A stretch of DNA of 22,435 bases from an uncultured Clostridium sp. GTDB taxonomy: Bacteria; Bacillota; Clostridia; Christensenellales; Borkfalkiaceae. The notes beneath the pieces were generated by a model. It was not told where the DNA came from and searched no databases. It saw nothing but the letters and a program-made list of their open reading frames with translations. This document shows positions 1-6,676 of the stretch, piece after piece (the stretch's first letter is position 1; every line of letters begins with the position of its first letter). A program made the position numbers and the translations under genes. The stretch lies in the NCBI GenBank assembly GCA_900555925.1, contig USMU01000025.1:1-22435 (forward strand), given 5' to 3'.

Positions 1-176
1 AGGCATTCCATCCCGCCAAAAAGCCGCGCCAGCGTGGATTTCCCGCTGCCGTTATGCCCCAATACAGCGACGAATTCGCCCTCTTCCACCGAAAAACTTA
101 CGTCCCGCAGCGCGAAAGAATCCTTTTCTTCTCCGCCGTATGAAAAATTTACTTTTTCAAATTTGATCGCTTCCAT
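1..176 (-). CDS. ECF-type ABC transporter ATP-binding protein, N-terminal part (partial)
   Basis: Only the N-terminus is in the window; the gene runs off base 1. The reverse strand encodes MEAIKFEKVNFSYGGEEKD, a short helix-rich linker, then the Walker A loop GHNGSGKST at about residues 40-48. This matches the nucleotide-binding subunit of energy-coupling-factor (EcfA/CbiO-like) vitamin or metal importers, which act as cytoplasmic ATPases on a transmembrane EcfT/S pair. The start is uncertain. The frame stays open upstream to an ATG at 239-237, giving 21 extra residues (MYEICGEETAARILKSGKNE plus I) that look codable. Neither start has a good Shine-Dalgarno; ATG 176 is chosen because family members begin just before the IKFEKVNFSY strand. 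The gene diverges from PFOR. The substrate cannot be told from this fragment. Confidence 0.8.
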   Translation of the reverse strand, partial: MEAIKFEKVNFSYGGEEKDSFALRDVSFSVEEGEFVAVLGHNGSGKSTLARLFGGMEC

Positions 177-245
177 AATTTCGTTTTTTCCGCTCTTCAA
201 AATCCGCGCCGCCGTCTCTTCGCCACAAATTTCATACATGCCTTT

Positions 246-290
246 AAGGCGGTCGCCCCGATATCCCGAAATTTCGGGAGGAGACCGCCG
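246..290 (-). other. Strong inverted repeat in the leader of the ABC transporter gene
   Basis: An outer stem GGCGGTC/GACCGCC encloses a second perfect palindrome, CCCGAAATTTCGGG. It lies in the predicted 5' leader of the reverse-strand ABC gene, directly before the upstream in-frame ATG at 239. There is no T-tract on either side, so it is not a normal intrinsic terminator. I do not recognise a known riboswitch class in it. Confidence 0.45.
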
Positions 291-325
291 CAAAAACGTC
301 TTGCGGACCTTACTGTTTATATACC

Positions 326-354
326 TTATTATTATAGCAAATTTTTTTCGTCAA
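326..354 (-). promoter_or_regulatory. Putative promoter of the ABC transporter gene
   Basis: On the reverse strand TTGACG (354-349) lies 17 bp from TAATAA (331-326). Overlapping it, TGCTATAAT (339-331) is an extended -10 element. Either would place the start near 320, leaving a leader of 80-145 bases before the possible start codons. The extended -10 reading does not need the -35 box. Confidence 0.5.
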
Positions 355-505
355 TACAATGAAAATAAGGTGAAATTCTATTTTTCCGACAATTTTTTTT
401 CGGTGCTTCGGACTCTATACCCGAAATCTGCCCCGCATAAACACTCCGAAAAGAATTTTACACGTATTTTACACCAATTTCTTTTGATTTTTGTGCGTTT
501 TGGTA

Positions 506-534
506 TTGACTTAAACGAAAAAAGAAAGTATAAT
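506..534 (+). promoter_or_regulatory. Promoter of the PFOR gene
   Basis: TTGACT at 506-511 and TATAAT at 529-534 are separated by exactly 17 bp, a near-consensus sigma-A promoter. Transcription would start near 541, giving a leader of about 105 bases before the ATG at 646. Two 9-bp direct repeats (ATTTTACAC at 455-463 and 466-474) lie just upstream. The stretch between 240 and 645 holds no gene; it is the divergent control region for the ABC and PFOR genes. Confidence 0.85.
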
Positions 535-645
535 ATTATCGTATGTGAAACAGAGCGGATTTCGGCGGACCGTTTTTCCTTTTTCGGAACGACGCGCCGC
601 GGCCCGCCCGATAAATACACGAATTATATAAACGGAGGCTTTTGG

Positions 646-3600
646 ATGAAAAAAATGACCATCGACGGCAATACCGCCGCGTCGCACGTAGCGTACGCAT
701 TCTCGGAAGTTGCCGCCATCTACCCCATCACCCCCTCTTCGCCTATGGCGGAATCCGCCGACGAATGGGCTACGGCCAACAGGACCAATATGTGGGGACA
801 ACCCCTTAAAATCGCCGAAATGCAGTCGGAAGGCGGCGCCGCAGGCGCCGTGCACGGCTCACTTTCGGCAGGAGCTTTGACGACCACCTACACGGCGTCT
901 CAGGGACTTCTCCTCATGATTCCCAACATGTATAAGATTTCCGGCGAATTGCTGCCCATGGTCATGCACGTTTCCGCGCGTGCCCTCGCCGCACACTCGC
1001 TGAACATCTTCGGAGATCATTCCGACGTCATGGCTTGCCGTCAGACAGGATTTGCCATGCTCGCGTCCTCTTCCGTTCAGGAAGTCATGGATCTCGCCCT
1101 CGTCGCGCATCTCGCCACTTTGAAATCCAGCGTGCCCTTCCTGCATTTCTTCGACGGGTTCAGAACCTCCCACGAATATTCCAAAGTGGACGGCTTTGAC
1201 GAATCGAACAACTATGCCGAAATCAAGGCGCTGTTCGATAAGCTCGGTATGCAGAAATATGTAGACGCGTTCAAGGCCCGCGCGCTCAATCCCGAACACC
1301 CCATTCAAAAGGGTACTGCACAGAACGGCGACACCTACTTCCAGAACAGAGAAACGGCAAACTCCTACTATCAGGCCGTTCCCGAAATCGTTTCCGAAAT
1401 GATGAAAGTCGTTTCCGATTACACGGGCAGAAGCTATCATCTGTTCGACTATGTGGGCGCGCCCGATGCCGAAGAAGTCATCGTCGTCATGGGCTCCGGC
1501 GCAGAAACCATCGAGGAATCTATCAACAAGCTGAACGCACAGGGTAAAAAATACGGCGTTTTGAAAGTCCGCCTGTATCGTCCCTTCGATGCCTCGGCTT
1601 TCGTCGATGCAATCCCCGCGTCCTGTAAAAAATTGGCCGTCCTCGACAGAACGAAGGAACCCGGCTCCCTCGGCGAACCCCTCTATCTCGACGTATGCGC
1701 CGCTCTCCTCGAAAAAGGACGCAGCGACATCAAAGTGTACGGCGGAAGATACGGACTCGGCTCCAAAGAATTCACCCCTACCATGGTGCGTTCCGTCTAT
1801 AAAAACCTCGAAGCAAAAGAGCCGAAAAATCATTTCACCGTCGGCATTTACGAGGACGTCACGAACTCTTCCCTCGATTTCTCGGAAAAATTCGATGCGG
1901 CGCCCGCGGGCTCCACTTCCTGTAAATTCTACGGACTCGGCTCCGATGGTACGGTCGGCTCCAACAAGAATACCGTCAAAATTATCGGCGATCACACCGA
2001 CAAATACGTACAGGCGTATTTCTTCTACGATTCCAAAAAATCGGGCGGCATCACCGTTTCCCATTTAAGATTCGGAGACAAACCCATTCAGTCGGAATAT
2101 CTCATCGACGCGGCTGACTTCATCGCCTGCCACAATCCTGCCTACGTCACCAAGTACGACATGCTCACCGACCTTAAAAAGGCTGATTTTGTTGCATGTC
2201 ATAATCCTTCCTATGTCGGAAAATATGACATGGTAACAGATGTTAAGAAGGGCGGCTCCTTCCTGCTCAACAGCGAATGGACGACGCTCGAAGCGCTTGA
2301 AAAAGAGCTTCCCGCGAAAATGAAGAACATGCTTGCGAAAAAGCACGCGAATCTGTACGTCATCGACGCCATTAAAATTGCGGGCGAGCTCGGACTGCGC
2401 GGAAAGACCTCCACGATTTTACAGTCCGCTTTCTTCTGCATCAACCGTCAGATCATGCCCTACGAAAGCGCGGATCCCAACGACAAGAATACCGCCGTGG
2501 CGCTCATGAAATACATGGCCTACAAGTCCTTCTCCAGAAAGGGCGACGCGATCGTTCAGATGAATTATAACGCCATCGATTCCGCTAAGGCCAACCTCGT
2601 GAAAATCGATATTCCCGCCTCCTGGGCCACCACGACCGAAGGCGCGGAAATGGTCAAGCTCGCAAACGATGAGTATTTCCGAAACGTCGTAGCTCCCATT
2701 CTCGCGCTCGAAGGCGATAAACTGCCTTCCTCCGCATTTAATGCGGACGGTTCTGTTCCCACAGGTACGACGAAGTTCGAAAAGCGCGGCGTCGCGGTTC
2801 TGGTTCCCGAATGGAACATCGAAAAATGTATTCAGTGCGCACAGTGCTCTTTCGTCTGCCCTCACGCGACCATTCGTCCCTATCTCGTAGCGGAGGGAAC
2901 TCAAACTCCTGCCGACTTTAAGACCAAGCCCGCCCTTCAAGCGAAGGGTTACGGTTTCCGTATTCAGGTTTCCCCGCTCGACTGTATGGGCTGCGGCGTC
3001 TGCGCGGACGTTTGCCCCGTGAATCAGAAGGCGACGAACGATGCCATCAAAGCGGGGGCAAAGAAGGCCGATCCTGCGGCTTGTGCTCTCAATATGGTTC
3101 CGCTCGAAAAGATTTCCGCACGCGAAGAAGCGAATTGGGAATTTGCGCAGGAGCTTCCTTACGCGCCCAAAGACGTTACGGCTAAATTTGCCGATGTCAA
3201 AAAATCTCAGTTCTCTCAGCCGTTGTTCGAGTTCTCCGGCGCGTGTGCAGGCTGCGGCGAAACGCCTTACGTCAAGGTGCTCACCCAGTTGTTCGGCGAC
3301 CGCATGATCATCGCCAACGCGACGGGTTGTTCCTCCATTTACGGCGGCTCCTCCCCTACGTGTCCTTACACCAAGAACAAAGAAGGCCATGGTCCCGCTT
3401 GGGCAAACTCGCTTTTCGAGGACAACGCGGAATACGGCTACGGCATGAGCCTCGCCTATAAGGCGAGAAGAAATGCTCTGAAAGACAAAGTTGCCGCCTT
3501 GGCCGAAAAATGGACTGCATGGGCGGAAGGCAAGGCCGCTTGCGAAAACTGGATTGCGGCCATGAACGACGCGGAAGGCAGCAAAGCTGCGGCGGCAGAA

Positions 3601-4332
3601 CTCGTCAAGTGCCTCGAAGGCTGCAAGAATTGCGGCTGCGAAGCGGACGAACTCGCAAAAGAAGTCTATAAGGACAAAGACTGTCTCGTGAAGAAATCCT
3701 TCTGGATCATCGGCGACGGCTGGGCCTACGATATCGGCTACGGCGGACTCGATCACGTCATCGCTTCCGGCGAGGACGTCAACATTCTCGTCTTGGATAC
3801 CGAAGTTTATTCCAACACGGGCGGACAGGCGTCTAAATCTACCCCCATCGCGGCGGTCGCTAAGTTCGCGGCGGGCGGCAAGAGAGTGAAGAAAAAGGAT
3901 CTCGGCATGATTGCGACTACCTACGGTTACGTATATGTGGCGCAGTGCTCTATGGGTTCCGATAAGGCACAGTTTGTAAAGGCGCTCAAAGAGGCGGAGG
4001 CTTATCACGGACCTTCCCTCATTATCTGCTATGCTCCCTGCATCAACCACGGCATCAACATGGGTAAATCCCAGACCGAGGAAAAGAACGCCGTCGACTG
4101 CGGATACTGGCAGCTTTACAGATATAATCCTCTGTTGGCCGAAAAAGGAGAAAATCCTTTCACGCTCGATTCCAAAGATCCCACGGGAGATTATCAGGCA
4201 TTCTTACAGGGCGAAGTCCGTTACGCTTCCCTGAAAAAGACCGAACCCGCTTTGGCAGAAGAACTCTACAAGGAAACGGAAGAGGCTTCGAAAGAGCGTT
4301 TGGCAAACTACAAAAAGATGGCCGGAAAGTAA
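646..4332 (+). CDS. nifJ: Pyruvate:ferredoxin (flavodoxin) oxidoreductase, single-chain
   Basis: This 1228-residue enzyme oxidatively decarboxylates pyruvate with CoA to acetyl-CoA and CO2, reducing ferredoxin; it is cytoplasmic and central to anaerobic energy metabolism. The N-terminus has the family hallmark YPITPSSPMAE. Two 4Fe-4S motifs follow, CIQCAQCSFVCPH (C728, C731, C734, C738) and CMGCGVCADVCP (C780, C783, C786, C790). The proximal cluster ligands are probably C867, C870, C895 and C1132, by comparison with the Desulfovibrio enzyme. The thiamine-PP motif GDGWAYDIGYGG starts near 1023. The start at 646 is set by GGAGG at 634-638; the frame is open further upstream, but that part covers the promoter. 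Two oddities: residues 490-512 are repeated as 513-535 with different codons, and a Cys-rich insert (C989, C993, C996, C998) sits before the thiamine-PP motif. A bidirectional terminator follows. Confidence 0.98.
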   Translation: MKKMTIDGNTAASHVAYAFSEVAAIYPITPSSPMAESADEWATANRTNMWGQPLKIAEMQSEGGAAGAVHGSLSAGALTTTYTASQGLLLMIPNMYKISGELLPMVMHVSARALAAHSLNIFGDHSDVMACRQTGFAMLASSSVQEVMDLALVAHLATLKSSVPFLHFFDGFRTSHEYSKVDGFDESNNYAEIKALFDKLGMQKYVDAFKARALNPEHPIQKGTAQNGDTYFQNRETANSYYQAVPEIVSEMMKVVSDYTGRSYHLFDYVGAPDAEEVIVVMGSGAETIEESINKLNAQGKKYGVLKVRLYRPFDASAFVDAIPASCKKLAVLDRTKEPGSLGEPLYLDVCAALLEKGRSDIKVYGGRYGLGSKEFTPTMVRSVYKNLEAKEPKNHFTVGIYEDVTNSSLDFSEKFDAAPAGSTSCKFYGLGSDGTVGSNKNTVKIIGDHTDKYVQAYFFYDSKKSGGITVSHLRFGDKPIQSEYLIDAADFIACHNPAYVTKYDMLTDLKKADFVACHNPSYVGKYDMVTDVKKGGSFLLNSEWTTLEALEKELPAKMKNMLAKKHANLYVIDAIKIAGELGLRGKTSTILQSAFFCINRQIMPYESADPNDKNTAVALMKYMAYKSFSRKGDAIVQMNYNAIDSAKANLVKIDIPASWATTTEGAEMVKLANDEYFRNVVAPILALEGDKLPSSAFNADGSVPTGTTKFEKRGVAVLVPEWNIEKCIQCAQCSFVCPHATIRPYLVAEGTQTPADFKTKPALQAKGYGFRIQVSPLDCMGCGVCADVCPVNQKATNDAIKAGAKKADPAACALNMVPLEKISAREEANWEFAQELPYAPKDVTAKFADVKKSQFSQPLFEFSGACAGCGETPYVKVLTQLFGDRMIIANATGCSSIYGGSSPTCPYTKNKEGHGPAWANSLFEDNAEYGYGMSLAYKARRNALKDKVAALAEKWTAWAEGKAACENWIAAMNDAEGSKAAAAELVKCLEGCKNCGCEADELAKEVYKDKDCLVKKSFWIIGDGWAYDIGYGGLDHVIASGEDVNILVLDTEVYSNTGGQASKSTPIAAVAKFAAGGKRVKKKDLGMIATTYGYVYVAQCSMGSDKAQFVKALKEAEAYHGPSLIICYAPCINHGINMGKSQTEEKNAVDCGYWQLYRYNPLLAEKGENPFTLDSKDPTGDYQAFLQGEVRYASLKKTEPALAEELYKETEEASKERLANYKKMAGK

Positions 4333-4350
4333 TATCTTTTCGGAATGAAT

Positions 4351-4392
4351 AAAACACAGCTCCGTCGGGAAACCGATGGAGCTGTGTTTTTC
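4351..4392 (+). terminator. Bidirectional intrinsic terminator after PFOR
   Basis: ACACAGCTCC pairs with GGAGCTGTGT, continued by TCGG/CCGA around a GAAA loop. TTTTTC follows on the plus strand, and the plus-strand AAAA before the stem gives a T-run on the reverse strand. It therefore serves both PFOR and the convergent small gene at 4413-4733. Confidence 0.9.
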
Positions 4393-4412
4393 TATGTATT
4401 ATATTCTTACTC

Positions 4413-4733
4413 TCAATAGAAATTCGTCCAATTATCTTCTTCGTCGGGGGAATCGGGATTAGTATACTCTGAATCGGAAGCTGAATCGGATTGCGAAGCA
4501 GAGGAATCAACCGAAACAGAAACCGAATCGGAAAAAGCGTCCGAGGACGGAGATGAACTCGGAGCAATCGGACTGGTCCCCGAAGAAAACGAATCTTCCG
4601 AAACGGTCGCAGGCGGTTCCGAAGCGGAAAATATCGGAGAGTCGTGGATGTCCCGCGTCACACAAGCGACGAAAATTCCGAACGACAATACGGATAAAGC
4701 GATAATCCATCCTAACTTTTTAACTTTTTTCAT
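4413..4733 (-). CDS. Small exported or lipoprotein-like Ser/Asp-rich protein
   Basis: I do not recognise the family. The 106-residue product has a typical export signal: a basic start (MKKVKK), a hydrophobic stretch (residues 7-23), then FVAC, a loose lipobox that would make Cys24 the lipidated residue. The mature part is low-complexity and rich in Ser, Asp, Glu and Pro (for example SDSVSVSVDSSASQSDSASD), probably a disordered surface stalk or spacer. The start is supported by GGGAG about 9 bases upstream. The gene has its own consensus promoter, shares the terminator at 4351-4392 with PFOR, and diverges from the glycosyltransferase gene. The lipobox has Phe rather than Leu at -3, so a plain membrane anchor is an alternative. 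Confidence 0.7.
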   Translation of the reverse strand: MKKVKKLGWIIALSVLSFGIFVACVTRDIHDSPIFSASEPPATVSEDSFSSGTSPIAPSSSPSSDAFSDSVSVSVDSSASQSDSASDSEYTNPDSPDEEDNWTNFY

Positions 4734-4762
4734 CTATTTTTTTCTCCCGAATGACTAATTTT

Positions 4763-4791
4763 ATTATACGATAAAATATTATTTTTGTCAA
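4763..4791 (-). promoter_or_regulatory. Consensus promoter of the small exported protein gene
   Basis: On the reverse strand TTGACA (4791-4786) and TATAAT (4768-4763) are separated by 17 bp. Both boxes are perfect consensus, so the gene should be strongly transcribed. The promoter lies back to back with that of the glycosyltransferase. Confidence 0.85.
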
Positions 4792-4818
4792 CGATTGAGA
4801 CAAATCTCCCTCGTATTC

Positions 4819-4847
4819 TTGACAAATAGAAGTCAAACGTTTATAAT
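4819..4847 (+). promoter_or_regulatory. Consensus promoter of the glycosyltransferase gene
   Basis: TTGACA (4819-4824) and TATAAT (4842-4847) with a 17-bp spacer. Transcription would begin about 30 bases before the ATG at 4885, which is preceded by AAGGA at 4877-4881. Confidence 0.88.
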
Positions 4848-4884
4848 TAAAAACGACGGTTAAGATTCTCTATAAGGAAAAAAT

Positions 4885-6054
4885 ATGAAAATTGCAATTA
4901 TTTGTGACGTACCCTTAAAAGAAAATAACGGTACGGCAATCGCAGCGCTGAATTTAATACGTTTTTTGAAAAAACGCGGACATTCCCTTATAATCGTATG
5001 TCCCGAATCGGATATTCCCAAGATGGAAGACGAAATACGTGTTCCCAAAATCAACTTCCTGTTTCTCAACGGATATGTAGAAAAAAACGGCGTCACCTTG
5101 GCGCGACCGGAAAAAAGGATTTTGAAAAAAGTCATCGAAAATGTGGACGTGGTACATCTGTTGGTTCCGTTTTCGCTTTCGAGAGCAGCTGTAAAAATAG
5201 CGCGCTCTCTCGGAGTTCCCATTACGGCAAGTTTTCATTGTCAGGCAGAAAATGTATCCAATCACATCAAAATGATGAATAATCAGTGGTTCAATGAACA
5301 GGTCTATAAAAATTTTTACCGTGCCGTTTATCGATATTGTGATTGCGTACACTATCCTACTCAATTTATCCGAAATGTATTTGAAAATTCGACCGGCCCT
5401 ACCAATGGATTTGTCATTTCCAACGGCGTCAATCCGCTTTTTTTGTCTCGGCAGAAATGCGCGGAAAGGCCAGGAGAGTATCGAGATCGATTTATTATTC
5501 TTTGTTCGGGCAGATATTCTCAGGAAAAAGCACAACATATTTTAATCGAAGCGGCAAAACTTTCAAAATACGCCGAAAATTTACAGTTGATTTTTGCCGG
5601 AGATGGTCCCTATAAGGAAAAACTGAAAAAACAGGCCTCGGATCTTCCCGTACCCCCTCTCTTTCGGTTTTTCGGACGCGAAGAATTGGCCGACGTCATT
5701 TCTTATGCCGATTTATATGTCCATACGGCGGAAATAGAAATTGAATCCGTCGCCTGTCTCGAAGCGATTTGCGGCGGATTACTGCCTATTATCGCCGATT
5801 CTCCTCGGAGCGCAACACGATATTTTGCATTGACACAGAATAACTTGTTCCGCTATGATTCTCCCCAAGAGCTTTCTGAAAAAATAGATTACTGGATAGA
5901 ACACGAGGAAGAAAAAAGAATTTGTCTCGAAAAATATCTCGATTTTTCTCAAAAATTTGCCTTGGACGAATGTATGAAACAAATGGAAGAAATGCTATTC
6001 CTTGCCGCGAACCATGGAAAATTGGATACTGAAAAATTCGATTCGGCACGCTGA
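4885..6054 (+). CDS. Family 4 (GT-B fold) glycosyltransferase
   Basis: The 389-residue protein has the two-domain GT-B layout of retaining GT4 enzymes. The N-terminal acceptor domain begins MKIAIICDVPLKENNGTA, where the NNGTA loop corresponds to the usual G-G nucleotide loop. After the linker SNGVNP (179-184), the C-terminal donor domain has SGRYSQEK (208-215, phosphate-binding Arg/Lys), FAGDGPY and the EX7E motif formed by E285 and E293. The segment EIESVACLEAICGGLLPII resembles glycolipid or capsule GT4 enzymes that use UDP-sugars. No signal peptide or membrane helix is seen, so it acts at the inner membrane face or in the cytosol. It stands alone with its own promoter. A diacylglycerol glucosyltransferase role is possible but unproved; the acceptor cannot be read from sequence. 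Its codon use is more AT-rich than PFOR. Confidence 0.9.
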   Translation: MKIAIICDVPLKENNGTAIAALNLIRFLKKRGHSLIIVCPESDIPKMEDEIRVPKINFLFLNGYVEKNGVTLARPEKRILKKVIENVDVVHLLVPFSLSRAAVKIARSLGVPITASFHCQAENVSNHIKMMNNQWFNEQVYKNFYRAVYRYCDCVHYPTQFIRNVFENSTGPTNGFVISNGVNPLFLSRQKCAERPGEYRDRFIILCSGRYSQEKAQHILIEAAKLSKYAENLQLIFAGDGPYKEKLKKQASDLPVPPLFRFFGREELADVISYADLYVHTAEIEIESVACLEAICGGLLPIIADSPRSATRYFALTQNNLFRYDSPQELSEKIDYWIEHEEEKRICLEKYLDFSQKFALDECMKQMEEMLFLAANHGKLDTEKFDSAR

Positions 6055-6138
6055 ATGCCTTCATTTCAATAAATTGAACGTCTTATATATTTTTTATTGG
6101 CATTTTCAGAAAATATTTCGTTTTTTTATAAAAATCGA

Positions 6139-6167
6139 TTGACATAAAAGGAAAATTATGATAAAAT
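6139..6167 (+). promoter_or_regulatory. Promoter of a candidate small RNA
   Basis: TTGACA (6139-6144) and TAAAAT (6162-6167) with a 17-bp spacer lie 85 bases past the glycosyltransferase stop. No open reading frame follows; instead a strong terminator begins 50-60 bases downstream, so the promoter seems to drive a short non-coding transcript. Confidence 0.6.
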
Positions 6168-6173
6168 CAAAAA

Positions 6174-6268
6174 GAATTAAGACATAATAAAAATATTTTC
6201 TTTTGCCTATACTCCCAAGTAAAAATTGGAGGGCAGAACGCCAATGTTCTGTCCTCCAATTATATTTT
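6174..6268 (+). ncRNA. Candidate small RNA with competing hairpins
   Basis: From the inferred start near 6174 the transcript would be about 95 bases and end in a 16-bp hairpin (AATTGGAGGGCAGAAC against GTTCTGTCCTCCAATT, 6224-6261) followed by a T-rich run. Just before it, CTCCCAA (about 6213-6219) can pair with TTGGAGG (6226-6232), which is part of the terminator's 5' arm, so two folds exclude each other. The CCUCC segments are complementary to Shine-Dalgarno sequences. No matching known RNA family comes to mind. It may merely be the glycosyltransferase terminator; the separate promoter argues for an independent RNA. Confidence 0.45.
6224..6268 (+). terminator. Intrinsic terminator
   Basis: A long stem with a single G-U pair and a 6-base loop (GCCAAT), followed by ATATTTTTAAT. 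It ends the candidate small RNA and would also stop transcription from the glycosyltransferase gene. Confidence 0.85.
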
Positions 6269-6273
6269 TAATA

Positions 6274-6316
6274 ATAAAAAACCGACAAGGATTCTTCAAA
6301 AATCCCTGCCGATAAT
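6274..6316 (-). terminator. Terminator of the original tRNA-Val locus, displaced by the insertion
   Basis: On the reverse strand the stem 6312-6301 pairs with 6293-6282 (12 pairs, some G-U) and is followed by a T-run (plus-strand AAAAAA at 6276-6281). It lies just downstream of the duplicated tRNA 3' end, so before insertion it would have terminated the reverse-strand tRNA-Val. Confidence 0.65.
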
Positions 6317-6319
6317 TTT

Positions 6320-6366
6320 TGGTGGTCTCGTTGGGGCTCGAACCCAAGACCTCATGCATGTGAAGC
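6320..6366. repeat. Attachment-site repeat, left copy (tRNA-Val 3' fragment)
   Basis: Identical over 47 bp to 11432-11478. It covers the tRNA from just before the anticodon loop through the T-arm, acceptor strand and encoded CCA. The match stops right after TGTGAAGC, so crossover probably took place in or near the anticodon loop, a usual site for tRNA-targeting tyrosine recombinases. Confidence 0.92.
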
Positions 6367-6415
6367 CGTCTTTAATATGGCTGAAAGCCTTTTGCCATAA
6401 GGGATTGAGGCTATT

Positions 6416-6436
6416 CTTCCCCAATCCTTCCCCAAT
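6416..6436. repeat. Integrase arm-type site, left end
   Basis: CTTCCCCAAT occurs twice, at 6416-6425 and 6427-6436, an 11-bp period, about 50 bp inside the left attachment repeat. The same doublet in the same orientation and period occurs near the right end (11336-11356), as expected for arm-type integrase binding sites. Confidence 0.65.
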
Positions 6437-6516
6437 AATTTTTTACCGAAAAACTCAAACAATGTTTCCTTCCGAGCGGCGAGAGTCGCTTTTTCTTTTG
6501 TCCTAAAAATTAAACG

Positions 6517-6570
6517 ACCTCGCGTGGTACGCATTGTAAAGAGGCGTGCGAGGTTCTGTTGTTTTTTTAT
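6517..6570. terminator. Bidirectional terminator-like hairpin at the element's left end
   Basis: ACCTCGC (6517-6523) plus ACGC (6529-6532) pair with GCGT plus GCGAGGT (6544-6554), leaving a 5-base bulge. GTTTTTTTATTTT follows on the plus strand; TTTAATTTTT follows on the reverse strand. It probably ends the reverse-strand phage transcript. The rest of 6367-6669 has no intact gene. Confidence 0.55.
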
Positions 6571-6571
6571 T

Positions 6572-6676
6572 TTATCCTTCTAACGGCGGATCATTATCGC
6601 CAAATATCTTCTCTGCGTCTTCCCGAATTTTATCTTGTTGATAAAATTTTCTTAACTCAAAATCCTTATTTACTGT
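6572..6676 (-). pseudogene. Possible remnant of a phage gene downstream of the tail gene
   Basis: An open reverse-strand stretch reads VNKDFELRKFYQQDKIRED, then AEKIFGDNDPPLEG and a stop. It overlaps the end of the tail gene by a few bases in another frame. It has protein-like composition but no ATG, GTG or TTG start and only about 34 residues. It may be the C-terminus of a gene whose front was deleted; chance is also possible. Confidence 0.25.

Noticed and set aside
34-645. The PFOR frame is open far upstream of 646, giving up to 204 extra residues.
   Set aside because: The extra part covers the ABC gene on the other strand and the PFOR promoter; the GGAGG and family N-terminus clearly start at 646.
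859-4050. Long reverse-strand open frames inside PFOR (401 and 543 residues).
   Set aside because: They are antisense shadows of a strongly coding gene, have no ribosome binding site, and read as low-complexity Arg/Gly/Phe-rich sequence.
6320-6366. A second tRNA gene at the left end.
   Set aside because: Only the 3' part is present; the D-arm and 5' acceptor strand are missing, so it is an attachment-site fragment.
6352-6534. A 60-residue reverse-strand frame across the left attachment repeat.
   Set aside because: It runs through the tRNA fragment and the arm repeats, lacks a ribosome binding site and has no family features.
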